Assembly (NCBI RefSeq): GCF_029504575.1
Contig: NZ_JAQFII010000001.1
Location: forward strand, 2,268,501-2,332,500
Source of the DNA: Streptomyces sp. SPB162
Lineage (GTDB): Bacteria > Actinomycetota > Actinomycetes > Streptomycetales > Streptomycetaceae
Reading direction: 5' to 3'
DNA length: 64,000 bases
Shown here: one piece after another, positions 34,509-44,206 of the stretch
Numbering within the stretch: the first letter of the stretch is position 1
How the letters are laid out: each line of letters opens with the position of its first letter
Translations under genes and position numbers: made by a program
Notes under the pieces: model-generated
What the model was told of the DNA's origin: nothing
Database searches by the model: none
The model's input: the letters and a program-made list of their open reading frames with translations, nothing else

Positions 34509-36007
34509 CAGCCCTCCGCCCCCGCCGTACCGGACGCCCCGGTGCCGGCCGCCGGCTGGTACCCGGCCGGCAGGTGGATCATCTTGTGCTCCAGGTACTC
34601 GCCGAAGCCCTCGGGGCCGAACTCCCGTCCCAGACCGGAGTTCTTGTAGCCGCCGAACGGGCCGAGCATGTCGAGGCTGAAGGTGTTCACCGAGTAGGTG
34701 CCGGTACGGACCCGGCGGGCGATGTCGACGCCGTGCTCGACGTCGGCGGTCCAGACGCTGCCGGAGAGCCCGAACTCGGAGTCGTTGGCGATCCGCAGCG
34801 CCTCGGCCTCGTCCTCGTACGGGAGCAGGCAGATGACCGGGCCGAAGATCTCCTCGCGGGCGATCCGCATGGAGTTGGTGACGTCGCCGAAGAGCGTCGG
34901 CTCCACGTACCAGCCGGTGTCCAGGCCCGCCGGTCGGCCGCCGCCGGTCAGGACCTTGGCACCCTCCTCCTGGCCGATGCCGATGAAGTCGAACGAGCGC
35001 TGCTGCTGCCGCTTCGCGACCAACGGGCCGACCTCGGTGGCCGGGTCGAGCGGGTCGCCGACGACCAGCGCGGAGGCGGCCGCGGCGAAGCGCTCGGCGA
35101 TCTCGTCATAGCGCGAGCGCGGCGCCAGGATTCGGGTCTGGGCCACGCACGCCTGGCCGTTGTTCATCCAGGCGGCCGAGGTGATGCCGGGGACGGCGGT
35201 GTCCAGGTCCGCGTCGGAGAGGATGACGGCGGCGGACTTGCCGCCCAGCTCCAGGGTGACGCGGGTGAGGTTGCGGGACGCGACCTCCATCACCCGCCGG
35301 CCTGCCGCGACCGAGCCGGTGAACGACACCTTGTCGACGCCGGGGTGCCCGACGAGGTACTCGCTGACCTCGCGCCCGGCCGGCACGATCGACAGCACGC
35401 CCTCGGGCAGCCCGGCCTCCCGGGTGATCTCGGCCAGCACGTACGCATCGAGCGGGGTCTCAGGCGACGGCTTCAACACGACCGTGCAGCCGGTGAGCAG
35501 CGCGGGGGCCAGCTTGGCGGCGGCGGTGAACTGCGGGACGTTCCACGGCACCACGGCCGCGACGACCCCGACGGGTTCGCGGCGGACCAGGATCGGGCCG
35601 AGGACGCCGGTGCGGTGCTCCTCGTAGGGGAAGTCGCGGGCGACGGTGATCGCCGCGTCCCACACCATCATCGCGCCGAGCGCCTGGGCGAGGATGCTCC
35701 AGGAGTAGGGGGAGCCGTTCTCCGAGCTGATGAGACGGCCGATCTCGTCATACCGGACGGCGATCGCGTCCTTGATGCGGGTGACGACGGCGATCCGCTC
35801 GTCGAGGCTCATCCGCGGCCACGGGCCCTCGTCGAACGCCTCGCGGGCCGCGGCGACCGCGCGGTCCACGTCCGCGCGGGAGGCGTGCGGCACCCGTCCG
35901 ATGACCTGCTCGGTGTGCGGGGAGATGACCTCGATGGTCTCGCTGCCGAGCGGATCCACCAACTCCCCGCCGATGAACAGCTGTCCGTGTTCTATGAGGT
36001 CGGTCAT
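34508..36007 (-). CDS. NAD-dependent aldehyde dehydrogenase
   Basis: The 499-residue enzyme has the complete ALDH motifs: PWNVPQFTAAAKLAPALLTGC, NAD-site SFTGSVAAGRR, general base in TLELGGKSAAVI and the nucleophile in NNGQACVAQTR, then EEIFGPVICLLPY. It should oxidise an aldehyde to an acid, for example the C26/27 aldehyde left after P450 and alcohol-dehydrogenase steps on a steroid side chain. GGAGG precedes ATG 36007. The ferredoxin gene overlaps downstream. It is divergent from the metallo-beta-lactamase-fold gene, with KstR-type operator 4 in between. Close to Rv0223c-like ALDHs. Confidence 0.92.
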   Translation of the reverse strand: MTDLIEHGQLFIGGELVDPLGSETIEVISPHTEQVIGRVPHASRADVDRAVAAAREAFDEGPWPRMSLDERIAVVTRIKDAIAVRYDEIGRLISSENGSPYSWSILAQALGAMMVWDAAITVARDFPYEEHRTGVLGPILVRREPVGVVAAVVPWNVPQFTAAAKLAPALLTGCTVVLKPSPETPLDAYVLAEITREAGLPEGVLSIVPAGREVSEYLVGHPGVDKVSFTGSVAAGRRVMEVASRNLTRVTLELGGKSAAVILSDADLDTAVPGITSAAWMNNGQACVAQTRILAPRSRYDEIAERFAAAASALVVGDPLDPATEVGPLVAKRQQQRSFDFIGIGQEEGAKVLTGGGRPAGLDTGWYVEPTLFGDVTNSMRIAREEIFGPVICLLPYEDEAEALRIANDSEFGLSGSVWTADVEHGVDIARRVRTGTYSVNTFSLDMLGPFGGYKNSGLGREFGPEGFGEYLEHKMIHLPAGYQPAAGTGASGTAGAEG

Positions 36008-36037
36008 TACTGGTGCCTCCTGCGGGTCGGCCCATAC

Positions 36038-36052
36038 CTGACGCTGTTTCAG
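36038..36052. promoter_or_regulatory. Weak motif-2 site CTGACG-CTG-TTTCAG (site E)
   Basis: It keeps the left half and the TCAG end of CTGAYG-N3-CRTCAG with two mismatches, and stands three bases from KstR-type operator 4. It is listed because of the same spacing and neighbourhood as sites B and D; alone it would not be convincing. Confidence 0.3.
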
Positions 36053-36055
36053 AAC

Positions 36056-36069
36056 TGATACCAGTTCTA
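36056..36069. promoter_or_regulatory. KstR-type operator 4 (one mismatch)
   Basis: TGATACCAGTTCTA (TAGAACTGGTATCA on the other strand) differs from TNNAACNNGTTNNA at one fixed base. It is inside a seven-base inverted repeat AGAACTG/CAGTTCT and next to a TATAGT -10-like box (36072-36077) for the rightward gene. Confidence 0.65.
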
Positions 36070-36109
36070 GTTATAGTGGGCAATGACTTCGTCGGCGAGA
36101 GGGGACCAG

Positions 36110-37126
36110 ATGGTGCGCGTGACCGACCACGGCGGAGGGGTCTGGAGCATCCCGGTCCCGATCCCCGACAACCCCCTCGGCCACACGCTCGTCCACCTCC
36201 TGGACACCGACCGCGGTCCCGTGCTGATCGACACCGGCTGGGACGACCCGGACTCGTACGCCGCCCTGGAGGCCGGCCTCGTCGAGGCGGGCACCTCCGT
36301 CGCCGCGGTGCACGGTGTCCTCATCACCCACCACCACCCCGACCACCACGGGCTCTCCGCGCGGGTCCGCGAGGCCTCCGGCGCCTGGATCGCCATGCAC
36401 GAGGCCGACGCGGCCGTGGTGCGCCGCACCCGGTCCGCCGCGCCGGCCCGCTGGCTGACCTACATGACGGCCAAACTCGCCGCGGCAGGCGCCCCCGAGG
36501 AGCACCTCGCCCCGCTGCGCGCCGCCCGCGAATCGGGCCGGATGTCCACCCTGCCGGGGCTGCGGCCCGCGCTCCCGGACCGCGACATCGTCCCCGGCGA
36601 GCTCGTGGACCTCGCCGGACGGCGGCTGCGCGCCATCTGGACACCCGGCCACACCCCCGGCCACGTCTGCCTGTTCCTGGAGGAGGGCCGGCGGCTGTTC
36701 TCCGGCGACCACCTGCTGCCGGGCATCTCCCCGCACATCGGGCTGTACGAGGACCCCGACGACGCCGTCGAGACCGATCCGCTCGGCGACTACCTCGCCT
36801 CGCTGGAGCGCATCGGCCGGCTCGACCCCGACGAGGTGCTGCCCGCCCACCAGTACGCGTTCAAGGACGCCGCGGGCCGGGTGCGGGAGCTGCTCGACCA
36901 CCACGAGGAGCGGCTGAACGGGCTGCGGGCGCTCATCACGGACGCACCGCGCACGCCCTGGCAGCTCGCCGAGGTGATGGAGTGGAACCGTCCCTGGGAG
37001 CAGATCCCGTTCGGCTCCCGCAACATCGCCGTCTCCGAGGCCGAGGCGCATCTGCGGCGGCTGGTGAAGGCCGGCCGCGCGGAGGCCGTCCCCGGCTCCG
37101 ACCCGGTCACCTACCAGGCGGTCTGA
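36110..37126 (+). CDS. Metallo-beta-lactamase-fold hydrolase
   Basis: The 338-residue protein has the metal-binding THHHPDHHG motif, then TPGHTPGH and SGDHLLPG, typical of a dinuclear zinc hydrolase of the glyoxalase II / acyl-CoA-thioesterase-like group, followed by a C-terminal winged-helix-like dimerisation region (PWQLAEVMEWNRPW). Such hydrolases often cleave thioesters or lactones. The divergent position opposite ALDH-ferredoxin with a KstR-type operator between suggests it acts in the same pathway, perhaps on a CoA ester. ATG 36110 has GAGAGGGG upstream; ATG 36083 could serve on a leaderless message starting after the TATAGT box. Confidence 0.85.
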   Translation: MVRVTDHGGGVWSIPVPIPDNPLGHTLVHLLDTDRGPVLIDTGWDDPDSYAALEAGLVEAGTSVAAVHGVLITHHHPDHHGLSARVREASGAWIAMHEADAAVVRRTRSAAPARWLTYMTAKLAAAGAPEEHLAPLRAARESGRMSTLPGLRPALPDRDIVPGELVDLAGRRLRAIWTPGHTPGHVCLFLEEGRRLFSGDHLLPGISPHIGLYEDPDDAVETDPLGDYLASLERIGRLDPDEVLPAHQYAFKDAAGRVRELLDHHEERLNGLRALITDAPRTPWQLAEVMEWNRPWEQIPFGSRNIAVSEAEAHLRRLVKAGRAEAVPGSDPVTYQAV

Positions 37127-37194
37127 CGGAACGGGCGGCCGGGGGCGGGCGGGCCGGGACCGGGAGCGGTGCCCGCAGGGCATACGATGTTCGG

Positions 37195-37300
37195 GACAAT
37201 TCCATCCACGTCCGAGCGGGGGAAGCCGGCGCGAATCCGGCACTGCAGTGCGCGGGGTTGCAGCGGTTGCGCCCGGTTACGCAACCGCTCAGCGAAAGGC
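37195..37300 (+). ncRNA. Cobalamin-riboswitch-like leader
   Basis: GGGGGAAGCCGG followed by CGCGAATCCGGCACTG reproduces the conserved core of cobalamin riboswitches. A TACGAT -10 box lies at 37183-37188, and a 10-bp hairpin AGCGGTTGCG/CGCAACCGCT (37262-37289) just before the first gene could be the switch that blocks its ribosome site. The usual long peripheral arms are not obvious, so this may be a compact variant. Confidence 0.7.
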
Positions 37301-37311
37301 ATCAAGCCCTC

Positions 37312-38517
37312 ATGAACCTCCGTCGCAGCGCCGCCGCGCTCGCCGCCGCCACCGTGCTCGGCATGGCCGTGGTGCCCGCAGCCTCCGCCGACACCCCGCT
37401 GCCCCCCGGGCTCTACGGCACCGGGGACCCGACCTACGACGGGGTCTGGCGGCAGTCGTACGCGCTGCTGGCGCTGCACACCGCCGGGGTGACGCCGGCC
37501 GACAGCGCGGTGGCCTGGCTGACCGGCCAGCAGTGCGCGGACGGCGGCTTCCCCTCGTACCGGGCCGACACCGCGAAGGCCTGCGACGCCAAGACGGAGG
37601 ACACCAACGCGACGGGCATCGCCGTACAGGCGCTCAGCGCGGTGGGCGGCAAGGACGCGGTGGTGAAGAAGGCCACCGACTGGCTGACGTCGGTGCGCAA
37701 CAAGGACGGCGGCTGGTCGTACAACCCCGGCGGCGCCTCGGATCCGGACTCCACCGGTGTCGTGATCGGCGCGCTGGTGGCCGTCAAGCAGGACGTGCAG
37801 GCGTCGCAGGACAGCCTCAAGGCGTTCCAGTTCGGCTGCGACGCCAAACCCGCCGACCGCGGCGCCTTCGGCTACCCGATGAACGGCAAGCTCTCCGTGA
37901 GCGCCAAGGCCACCGCCGACGCGGTGCGCGGCGCCCGCGGCGCGGGCTTCGTCGTCACCGCGCCGACCGCGAACACGGCCGCGAAGGCCCCGGACTGCGC
38001 GTCGCCCGACGCCTTCAAGACGCTCGACTCGCCGGGTGCGGCCTCGGCCGGCGCCGCGTACCTGACGGCGCAGCTCACCGCCGGGGGCGGCCACCTGACC
38101 GCCGTCACCCCGGGCGCGGACAAGCCGACGCCGGACTACGGCACCACCGCGGACGCCGTGATCGCGCTGGCCGCGAACCAGCAGCTGGACACCGCGAAGA
38201 CGTCGTACGCCTGGCTCGCCAAGAACTCCGCCACCTGGTCGAAGGGGAACCCCGCCGCACTGTCGCAGCTGGTCCTCGCCGCGCACGCGACGGGCAACGA
38301 CCCGAAGAACGCCGGCGGCGCCAACCTCGTCCAGCAGCTCACCAACCTCGGCCCGAAGCCCGCCGCGGCGAGCGCGGGCCCGTCCGCGTCCGACAAGGCC
38401 GAGAAGAAGGACGACACGTCCGGCTCCGCCGCCACCTGGTGGATCGTCGGCGTCTTCTTCGTCGCCAGCATCGGCGTCGGCTTCCTGATCAGCGGCCGCC
38501 GGAAGAAGCAGGTCTGA
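37312..38517 (+). CDS. Surface alpha/alpha-barrel protein, transcobalamin/intrinsic-factor-like
   Basis: The 401-residue precursor has a signal peptide (about 1-27, ending ASADT), an alpha/alpha-barrel of prenyltransferase/squalene-oxidase repeats (SAVAWLTGQQCADGGFPSY, ATDWLTSVRNKDGGWSY), a charged linker and a C-terminal membrane anchor (TWWIVGVFFVASIGVGFLI then GRRKKQV). The same barrel forms the alpha domain of animal intrinsic factor and transcobalamin. It is the first gene after a cobalamin-riboswitch-like leader and is followed by four genes of an ECF uptake system, so a cell-surface vitamin B12 binder is a reasonable inference. Enzymatic activity is unlikely for a cell-wall protein with this context. 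Confidence 0.8.
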   Translation: MNLRRSAAALAAATVLGMAVVPAASADTPLPPGLYGTGDPTYDGVWRQSYALLALHTAGVTPADSAVAWLTGQQCADGGFPSYRADTAKACDAKTEDTNATGIAVQALSAVGGKDAVVKKATDWLTSVRNKDGGWSYNPGGASDPDSTGVVIGALVAVKQDVQASQDSLKAFQFGCDAKPADRGAFGYPMNGKLSVSAKATADAVRGARGAGFVVTAPTANTAAKAPDCASPDAFKTLDSPGAASAGAAYLTAQLTAGGGHLTAVTPGADKPTPDYGTTADAVIALAANQQLDTAKTSYAWLAKNSATWSKGNPAALSQLVLAAHATGNDPKNAGGANLVQQLTNLGPKPAAASAGPSASDKAEKKDDTSGSAATWWIVGVFFVASIGVGFLISGRRKKQV

Positions 38518-39203
38518 TGTCCCGCCTCCCGCTGCGGTCGGCCACCGTGCTGCTGGCGCTCGGCGCGCTGCTCGCCGTCTGCGCCCTGCCCGCGCAGGCC
38601 GCCTCCTACCGCTACTGGTCGTTCTGGCAGCGCTCCGGGGACGCCTGGACGTACGCGCAGACCGGGCCCGCGCTGGCGCGGCCGGCCGACGGGACCGTGG
38701 AGGGCTGGCGCTTCGCGGCCAGCGCGGAGGCGCAGGACGCGTCGAAGCCGCGTGACGTCCCCGGCGCCACCTCGTTCGGCGCGATCTGCGCAGGCACCCC
38801 GCCCAAGGGCAACACCAAGCGCGTCGCCCTCGTCCTGGACTTCGGCACCGCCGCCGACGCGGGCGGCGGCGCGCCGCCCGCGCCGCGTACCGCCTGTGCC
38901 CAGGTCCCGAGCGACGCGACGGGCGCCGATGCGCTCGCCGCCGTCGCCAAGCCGCTGCGCTACAACTCCGCCGGCATGGTGTGCGCCGTCGCGGGCTACC
39001 CGAAGACGGGCTGCGGGGAGCCGGTCGTCGGCACTTCCGGCGCCGCCAAAACCGCTGACGCGTCGAAGACGCCCGCGCCGCAGGCGTCGGGCGACTCCGG
39101 CGGCGACGGCGGGGGCCCGTCGGTCGGAGTGTTCGCGGGCATCGCCGCCGTCCTCGCCCTCGGCGGAGCGGCCTTCTGGCAGGCCCGCCGCCGGCGCGGA
39201 TGA
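38517..39203 (+). CDS. Surface-anchored small protein (SCO2322-like), candidate B12-binding partner
   Basis: The 228-residue precursor has a signal peptide (about 1-29, AQAASYRYW), a conserved domain about 30-150 (YRYWSFWQRSGDAWTYAQTGPALARPADGTVEGWRF, with four cysteines), a Thr/Pro/Gly linker and a C-terminal membrane helix followed by RRRRG. It starts with an ATG overlapping the previous TGA. In vertebrate transcobalamin, B12 is held between an alpha barrel and a small beta domain; here barrel and small domain could be two membrane-anchored proteins. This idea rests on operon context and length, not on detectable similarity to the vertebrate beta domain. Confidence 0.75.
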   Translation: MSRLPLRSATVLLALGALLAVCALPAQAASYRYWSFWQRSGDAWTYAQTGPALARPADGTVEGWRFAASAEAQDASKPRDVPGATSFGAICAGTPPKGNTKRVALVLDFGTAADAGGGAPPAPRTACAQVPSDATGADALAAVAKPLRYNSAGMVCAVAGYPKTGCGEPVVGTSGAAKTADASKTPAPQASGDSGGDGGGPSVGVFAGIAAVLALGGAAFWQARRRRG

Positions 39204-40336
39204 GGACCGGTATACGCCGGGAGGCCGCCGGCCGCCCCACCGCCACCCGCTCCACCGCGCTGCACGCCGGGGCGTGGTGGCTGTGGGCGCTGGGGCTGGC
39301 GACGGCGGCGTCCCGGACCACCAATCCGCTGCTGCTCCTGCTGCTGGTCGCGGTCGCGGGCTATGTGGTGGCCGCCCGCCGCACGGACGCGCCCTGGGCG
39401 AGGTCCTACGGGGCGTTCCTGAAGCTGGGGCTGGTGGTGCTCGGCATCCGGCTGGTCTTCGCGGTCCTGCTGGGCTCGCCGATCCCGGGGACGTACACGC
39501 TCTTCACGCTGCCCGAGGTCCCGCTGCCCGACTGGGCGCGGGGGGTCCGGCTGGGCGGGCGGGTGACCGCGGAGGGCCTGCTGTTCGCGCTGTACGACGG
39601 GATGAAGCTGGCCACGCTGCTGATCTGCGTGGGCGCGGCGAACGCGCTCGCCAACCCGGCCCGGCTGCTCAAGTCGCTACCGGGCGCCCTGTACGAGGCG
39701 GGGGTCGCGGTCGTCGTGGCGATGACCTTCGCCCCAAACCTCGTCACGGACGTGCAGCGGCTGCGCGCCGCCCGCCGGCTGCGCGGCCGCGACGACCGCG
39801 GGGCGCGGTCCCTGCTCCAGGTCGGGCTGCCCGTCCTGGAGGGGGCGCTGGAGCGGTCGGTGGCGCTGGCCGCCGCGATGGACGCGCGCGGCTACGGCCG
39901 CTCCGCCGAGGTGCCGGCCGCGATACGACGGACGACGGCGGCGCTGACGCTGGGCGGGCTGCTCGGCGTGTGCGCGGGGACGTACGCGCTGTTGTCCGCG
40001 TCGGGCGCCGGGTACGGCGTGCCGGTGCTGCTGCTCGGGCTGGTCTCGGCGCTGGCGGGGCTGCGGCTCGGCGGGCGGCGGTCGATCCGCAGCCGCTACC
40101 GGCCCGACCGGTGGGGCGCGCGGGCCTGGCTGGTGTCGGGCTCCGGCGTCGCGGTGGCGGCGCTGATGATCTGGGCGGCCTCGTACGATCCGGCCGCGCT
40201 GGCCCCGCCGGCGATCCCGCTCACCGCTCCCACCCTGCCGCTGTGGCCCGCGCTCTCGATCCTGATCGGGCTGCTGCCGGCGTTCGTCGCACCCCCTCCC
40301 CTTCTCCCGCCGAACCCGAAGGAGGACCGCGCGTGA
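39200..40336 (+). CDS. ECF transporter transmembrane component (EcfT/CbiQ-like)
   Basis: The 378-residue membrane protein has about seven hydrophobic helices and the two coupling signatures of EcfT proteins, the Arg-rich RAARRLRGRD helix and ALAAAMDARGYGRS (Ala-Arg-Gly motif), which contact the two ATPase domains. The ATG overlaps the previous stop as ATGA. The helices beyond the coupling region (about 235-360) make it longer than typical CbiQ (about 250 residues). Together with the fused ATPase and the S component it makes a complete ECF importer. Confidence 0.88.
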   Translation: MRTGIRREAAGRPTATRSTALHAGAWWLWALGLATAASRTTNPLLLLLLVAVAGYVVAARRTDAPWARSYGAFLKLGLVVLGIRLVFAVLLGSPIPGTYTLFTLPEVPLPDWARGVRLGGRVTAEGLLFALYDGMKLATLLICVGAANALANPARLLKSLPGALYEAGVAVVVAMTFAPNLVTDVQRLRAARRLRGRDDRGARSLLQVGLPVLEGALERSVALAAAMDARGYGRSAEVPAAIRRTTAALTLGGLLGVCAGTYALLSASGAGYGVPVLLLGLVSALAGLRLGGRRSIRSRYRPDRWGARAWLVSGSGVAVAALMIWAASYDPAALAPPAIPLTAPTLPLWPALSILIGLLPAFVAPPPLLPPNPKEDRA

Positions 40337-41946
40337 TCCGCTTCGAGCAGGTCTCCGTCAGGTACGACGACGCCGCCGGGCCCGCCGTCGCCGGCGTGGA
40401 CCTCACCGTCCCGGAGGGTGAGCTGTGCCTGCTCGTCGGGCCGTCCGGAGTCGGTAAGTCGACTTTGCTGGGTGCGGTCTCCGGCCTGGTGCCGCACTTC
40501 ACCGGCGGTGTCCTGTCCGGCCGGGTCACCGTGGCGGGTCGCGACACCCGGACGCACAAGCCGCGCGAACTCGCCGACGTCGTCGGCACGGTCGGCCAGG
40601 ACCCGCTCTCGCACTTCGTCACCGACACCGTCGAGGACGAGCTCGCCTACGGCATGGAGTCGCTGGGTCTGGCACCCGCCACGATGCGCCGCCGCGTCGA
40701 GGAGACCCTCGACCTGCTGGGGCTGGCCGAGCTGCGGGACCGGCCGATCGCCACGCTCTCCGGCGGCCAGCAGCAGCGCGTCGCCATCGGCTCGGTGCTC
40801 ACCGTCCATCCCAAGGTGCTGGTGCTGGACGAGCCGACGTCCGCGCTGGACCCCGGCGCGGCCGAGGAGGTGCTGGCGGTGCTGCAGCGGCTGGTACACG
40901 ACCTGGGGACCACGGTCCTGATGGCCGAGCACCGGCTGGAGCGCGTCGTGCAGTACGCGGACCAGGTGATCCTGCTGCCCGCCCCCGGCGCCGCCCCGGT
41001 GCAGGGCACGCCCGCCGACATCATGGCGCTCTCCCCCGTCCACCCCCCGGTGGTCGCGCTGGGCCGCCTCGCGGGCTGGTCGCCGCTGCCGCTGTCCGTA
41101 CGCGACGCGCGCCGGAAGGCCGGACCGCTGCGGGAGCGGCTGGCGGACCGTACTCCCCCGGCGGCGCCCGCCGTTCCGGCCGCCGCACCGGTGGCGCTGC
41201 TCGACCGGCTCTCCGTCCGCCGGGGCAGGACCGAGGTGCTGCGCCGGGTATCGATGACGGTCCGGCCGGGCGAGACCGTCGCGCTGATGGGCCGCAACGG
41301 CGCCGGCAAGTCGACCTTGCTCTCCACCCTCGTCGGCCTGCACCCCGCCGCGTCCGGCACGGTGACGGTCGGCGGCCTGGTCCCGTCCAGGACGAGGCCG
41401 GGCGAGCTGATCCGCCGGGTGGGCCTGGTACCGCAGGAGCCGAGGGACCTGCTGTACGCGGACACCGTGGCCGGCGAGTGCGCGGCGGCCGACCAGGACG
41501 CGCACGCCGCGCCCGGCACCTGCCGCGCGCTGGTCACCGCGCTCCTGCCGGGCGTCCAGGACGCGACCCATCCCCGTGATCTGTCCGAGGGCCAGCGGCT
41601 CGCGCTGGCGCTGGCCGTCGTGCTGGCCGCGGCTCCCCCGCTGCTGCTGCTCGACGAGCCGACCCGCGGCCTGGACTACGCCGCCAAGGGCCGGCTGATC
41701 GAGCGGCTGCGGGCACTGGCGGCGGACGGCCACGCGATCGTGCTGGCCACGCACGACGTCGAGCTGGCCGCGGAACTCGCCCACCGGGTGGTGATCCTGG
41801 CCGACGGCGAGGTGGTCGCGGACGGCCCGACCGCCGAGGTCGTGGTCTCCTCGCCCGCCTTCGCCCCGCAGGTCTCCAAGATCCTCGCGCCACTTCCCTG
41901 GCTGACCGTCCCGCAGGTCGCGTCGGCCCTGGAGGAACCGTCATGA
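40333..41946 (+). CDS. ECF transporter ATPase, two domains fused (EcfA-EcfA')
   Basis: The 537-residue protein has two ATP-binding domains. The first (about 1-235) has Walker A GPSGVGKST, signature LSGGQQQR and Walker B VLVLDEPTSALD. The second (about 285-520) has Walker A GRNGAGKST, Walker B LLLLDEPTRGLD, and a modified signature LSEGQRLA. GTG 40333 overlaps the EcfT stop as GTGA. The fusion ensures one-to-one assembly of the two subunits. It energises uptake by the EcfT and S components, probably of cobalamin given the riboswitch-like leader. Confidence 0.92.
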   Translation: MIRFEQVSVRYDDAAGPAVAGVDLTVPEGELCLLVGPSGVGKSTLLGAVSGLVPHFTGGVLSGRVTVAGRDTRTHKPRELADVVGTVGQDPLSHFVTDTVEDELAYGMESLGLAPATMRRRVEETLDLLGLAELRDRPIATLSGGQQQRVAIGSVLTVHPKVLVLDEPTSALDPGAAEEVLAVLQRLVHDLGTTVLMAEHRLERVVQYADQVILLPAPGAAPVQGTPADIMALSPVHPPVVALGRLAGWSPLPLSVRDARRKAGPLRERLADRTPPAAPAVPAAAPVALLDRLSVRRGRTEVLRRVSMTVRPGETVALMGRNGAGKSTLLSTLVGLHPAASGTVTVGGLVPSRTRPGELIRRVGLVPQEPRDLLYADTVAGECAAADQDAHAAPGTCRALVTALLPGVQDATHPRDLSEGQRLALALAVVLAAAPPLLLLDEPTRGLDYAAKGRLIERLRALAADGHAIVLATHDVELAAELAHRVVILADGEVVADGPTAEVVVSSPAFAPQVSKILAPLPWLTVPQVASALEEPS

Positions 41947-42767
41947 CGCTCCCCTCGCGCCCGGACCGCCAGGTGCGTCCCATCCGGCTCGGTCCGCGCT
42001 CCGTCGTCGCGCTGGCGCTGATCTCCGCGATCGGCGTCGCGCTGTTCGGCTGGCCGCTGCTCGCCGATCCCGGCACCGGGCTCGCGCACAGCAGGGACGC
42101 CCCCTGGCTCTTCGCCGCGCTGCTGCCGATGCTGATCGCCGTGGTGATCGCGACGATCGCGGACGGCGGGATGGACGCCAAGTCGATCGCGATGCTGGGG
42201 GTGCTGGCCGCCGTCGGGGCGGCGCTGCGCCCCCTGGGCGCGGGCACGGCGGGCATCGAGCCGATGTTCTTCCTGATGGTGCTGTCGGGACGGGTGCTGG
42301 GCCCCGGGTTCGGCTTCGTGCTGGGGGCCGTGTCGATGTTCGCGTCCGCGCTGCTCACCGGCGGCGTCGGCCCGTGGATGCCGTTCCAGATGCTGTCGAT
42401 GGGCTGGGTCACGATGGGCGCGGGACTGCTTCCCGGCCCGCACACCCTGCGCGGGCGCGGCGAGCCGGCGATGCTCGCGGTGTACGGGGCGGTCGCGTCC
42501 GTGCTCTACGGCACGGTCATGAACCTGCAGGGATGGGCGACGATCGGCGGGATGTCGGCGAGCGTCTCCTACGTCCCGGGCGCCCCCGTGGACGAGAACC
42601 TCGGACGCTTCGCCGTCTACTGCCTGACCACGTCGCTGGGCTGGGACCTCCCCCGCGCGGTCCTGACCGCGGTCCTCACCCTCACGCTCGGCGCGACGAT
42701 CCTCAAGGCACTGCGCCGCGCGACGCGGCGCGCGGCGTTCGACGTGCCGGCCGACTTCCGGCCCTGA
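41943..42767 (+). CDS. ECF transporter substrate-specific (S) component
   Basis: The 274-residue protein has six to seven membrane helices and the S-component pattern (VVALALISAIGVALFGWPL, FFLMVLSGRVLGPGFGFVLGAVSMFASALLTGGVGPWMPFQML). That central motif belongs to the large ECF S group whose members carry vitamins including cobalamin (CbrT-like). ATGA overlap with the ATPase stop completes the five-gene operon. Substrate specificity is inferred from the leader RNA and the surface proteins encoded upstream, not from binding residues. Confidence 0.85.
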   Translation: MTLPSRPDRQVRPIRLGPRSVVALALISAIGVALFGWPLLADPGTGLAHSRDAPWLFAALLPMLIAVVIATIADGGMDAKSIAMLGVLAAVGAALRPLGAGTAGIEPMFFLMVLSGRVLGPGFGFVLGAVSMFASALLTGGVGPWMPFQMLSMGWVTMGAGLLPGPHTLRGRGEPAMLAVYGAVASVLYGTVMNLQGWATIGGMSASVSYVPGAPVDENLGRFAVYCLTTSLGWDLPRAVLTAVLTLTLGATILKALRRATRRAAFDVPADFRP

Positions 42768-42808
42768 CCCCACCCCGGAGAGGGGCGGGGCCAAGGCCTC
42801 CGCGCGGG

Positions 42809-44192
<1,384 letters not shown>

Positions 44193-44206
44193 ACATGGAG
44201 TGGCCG

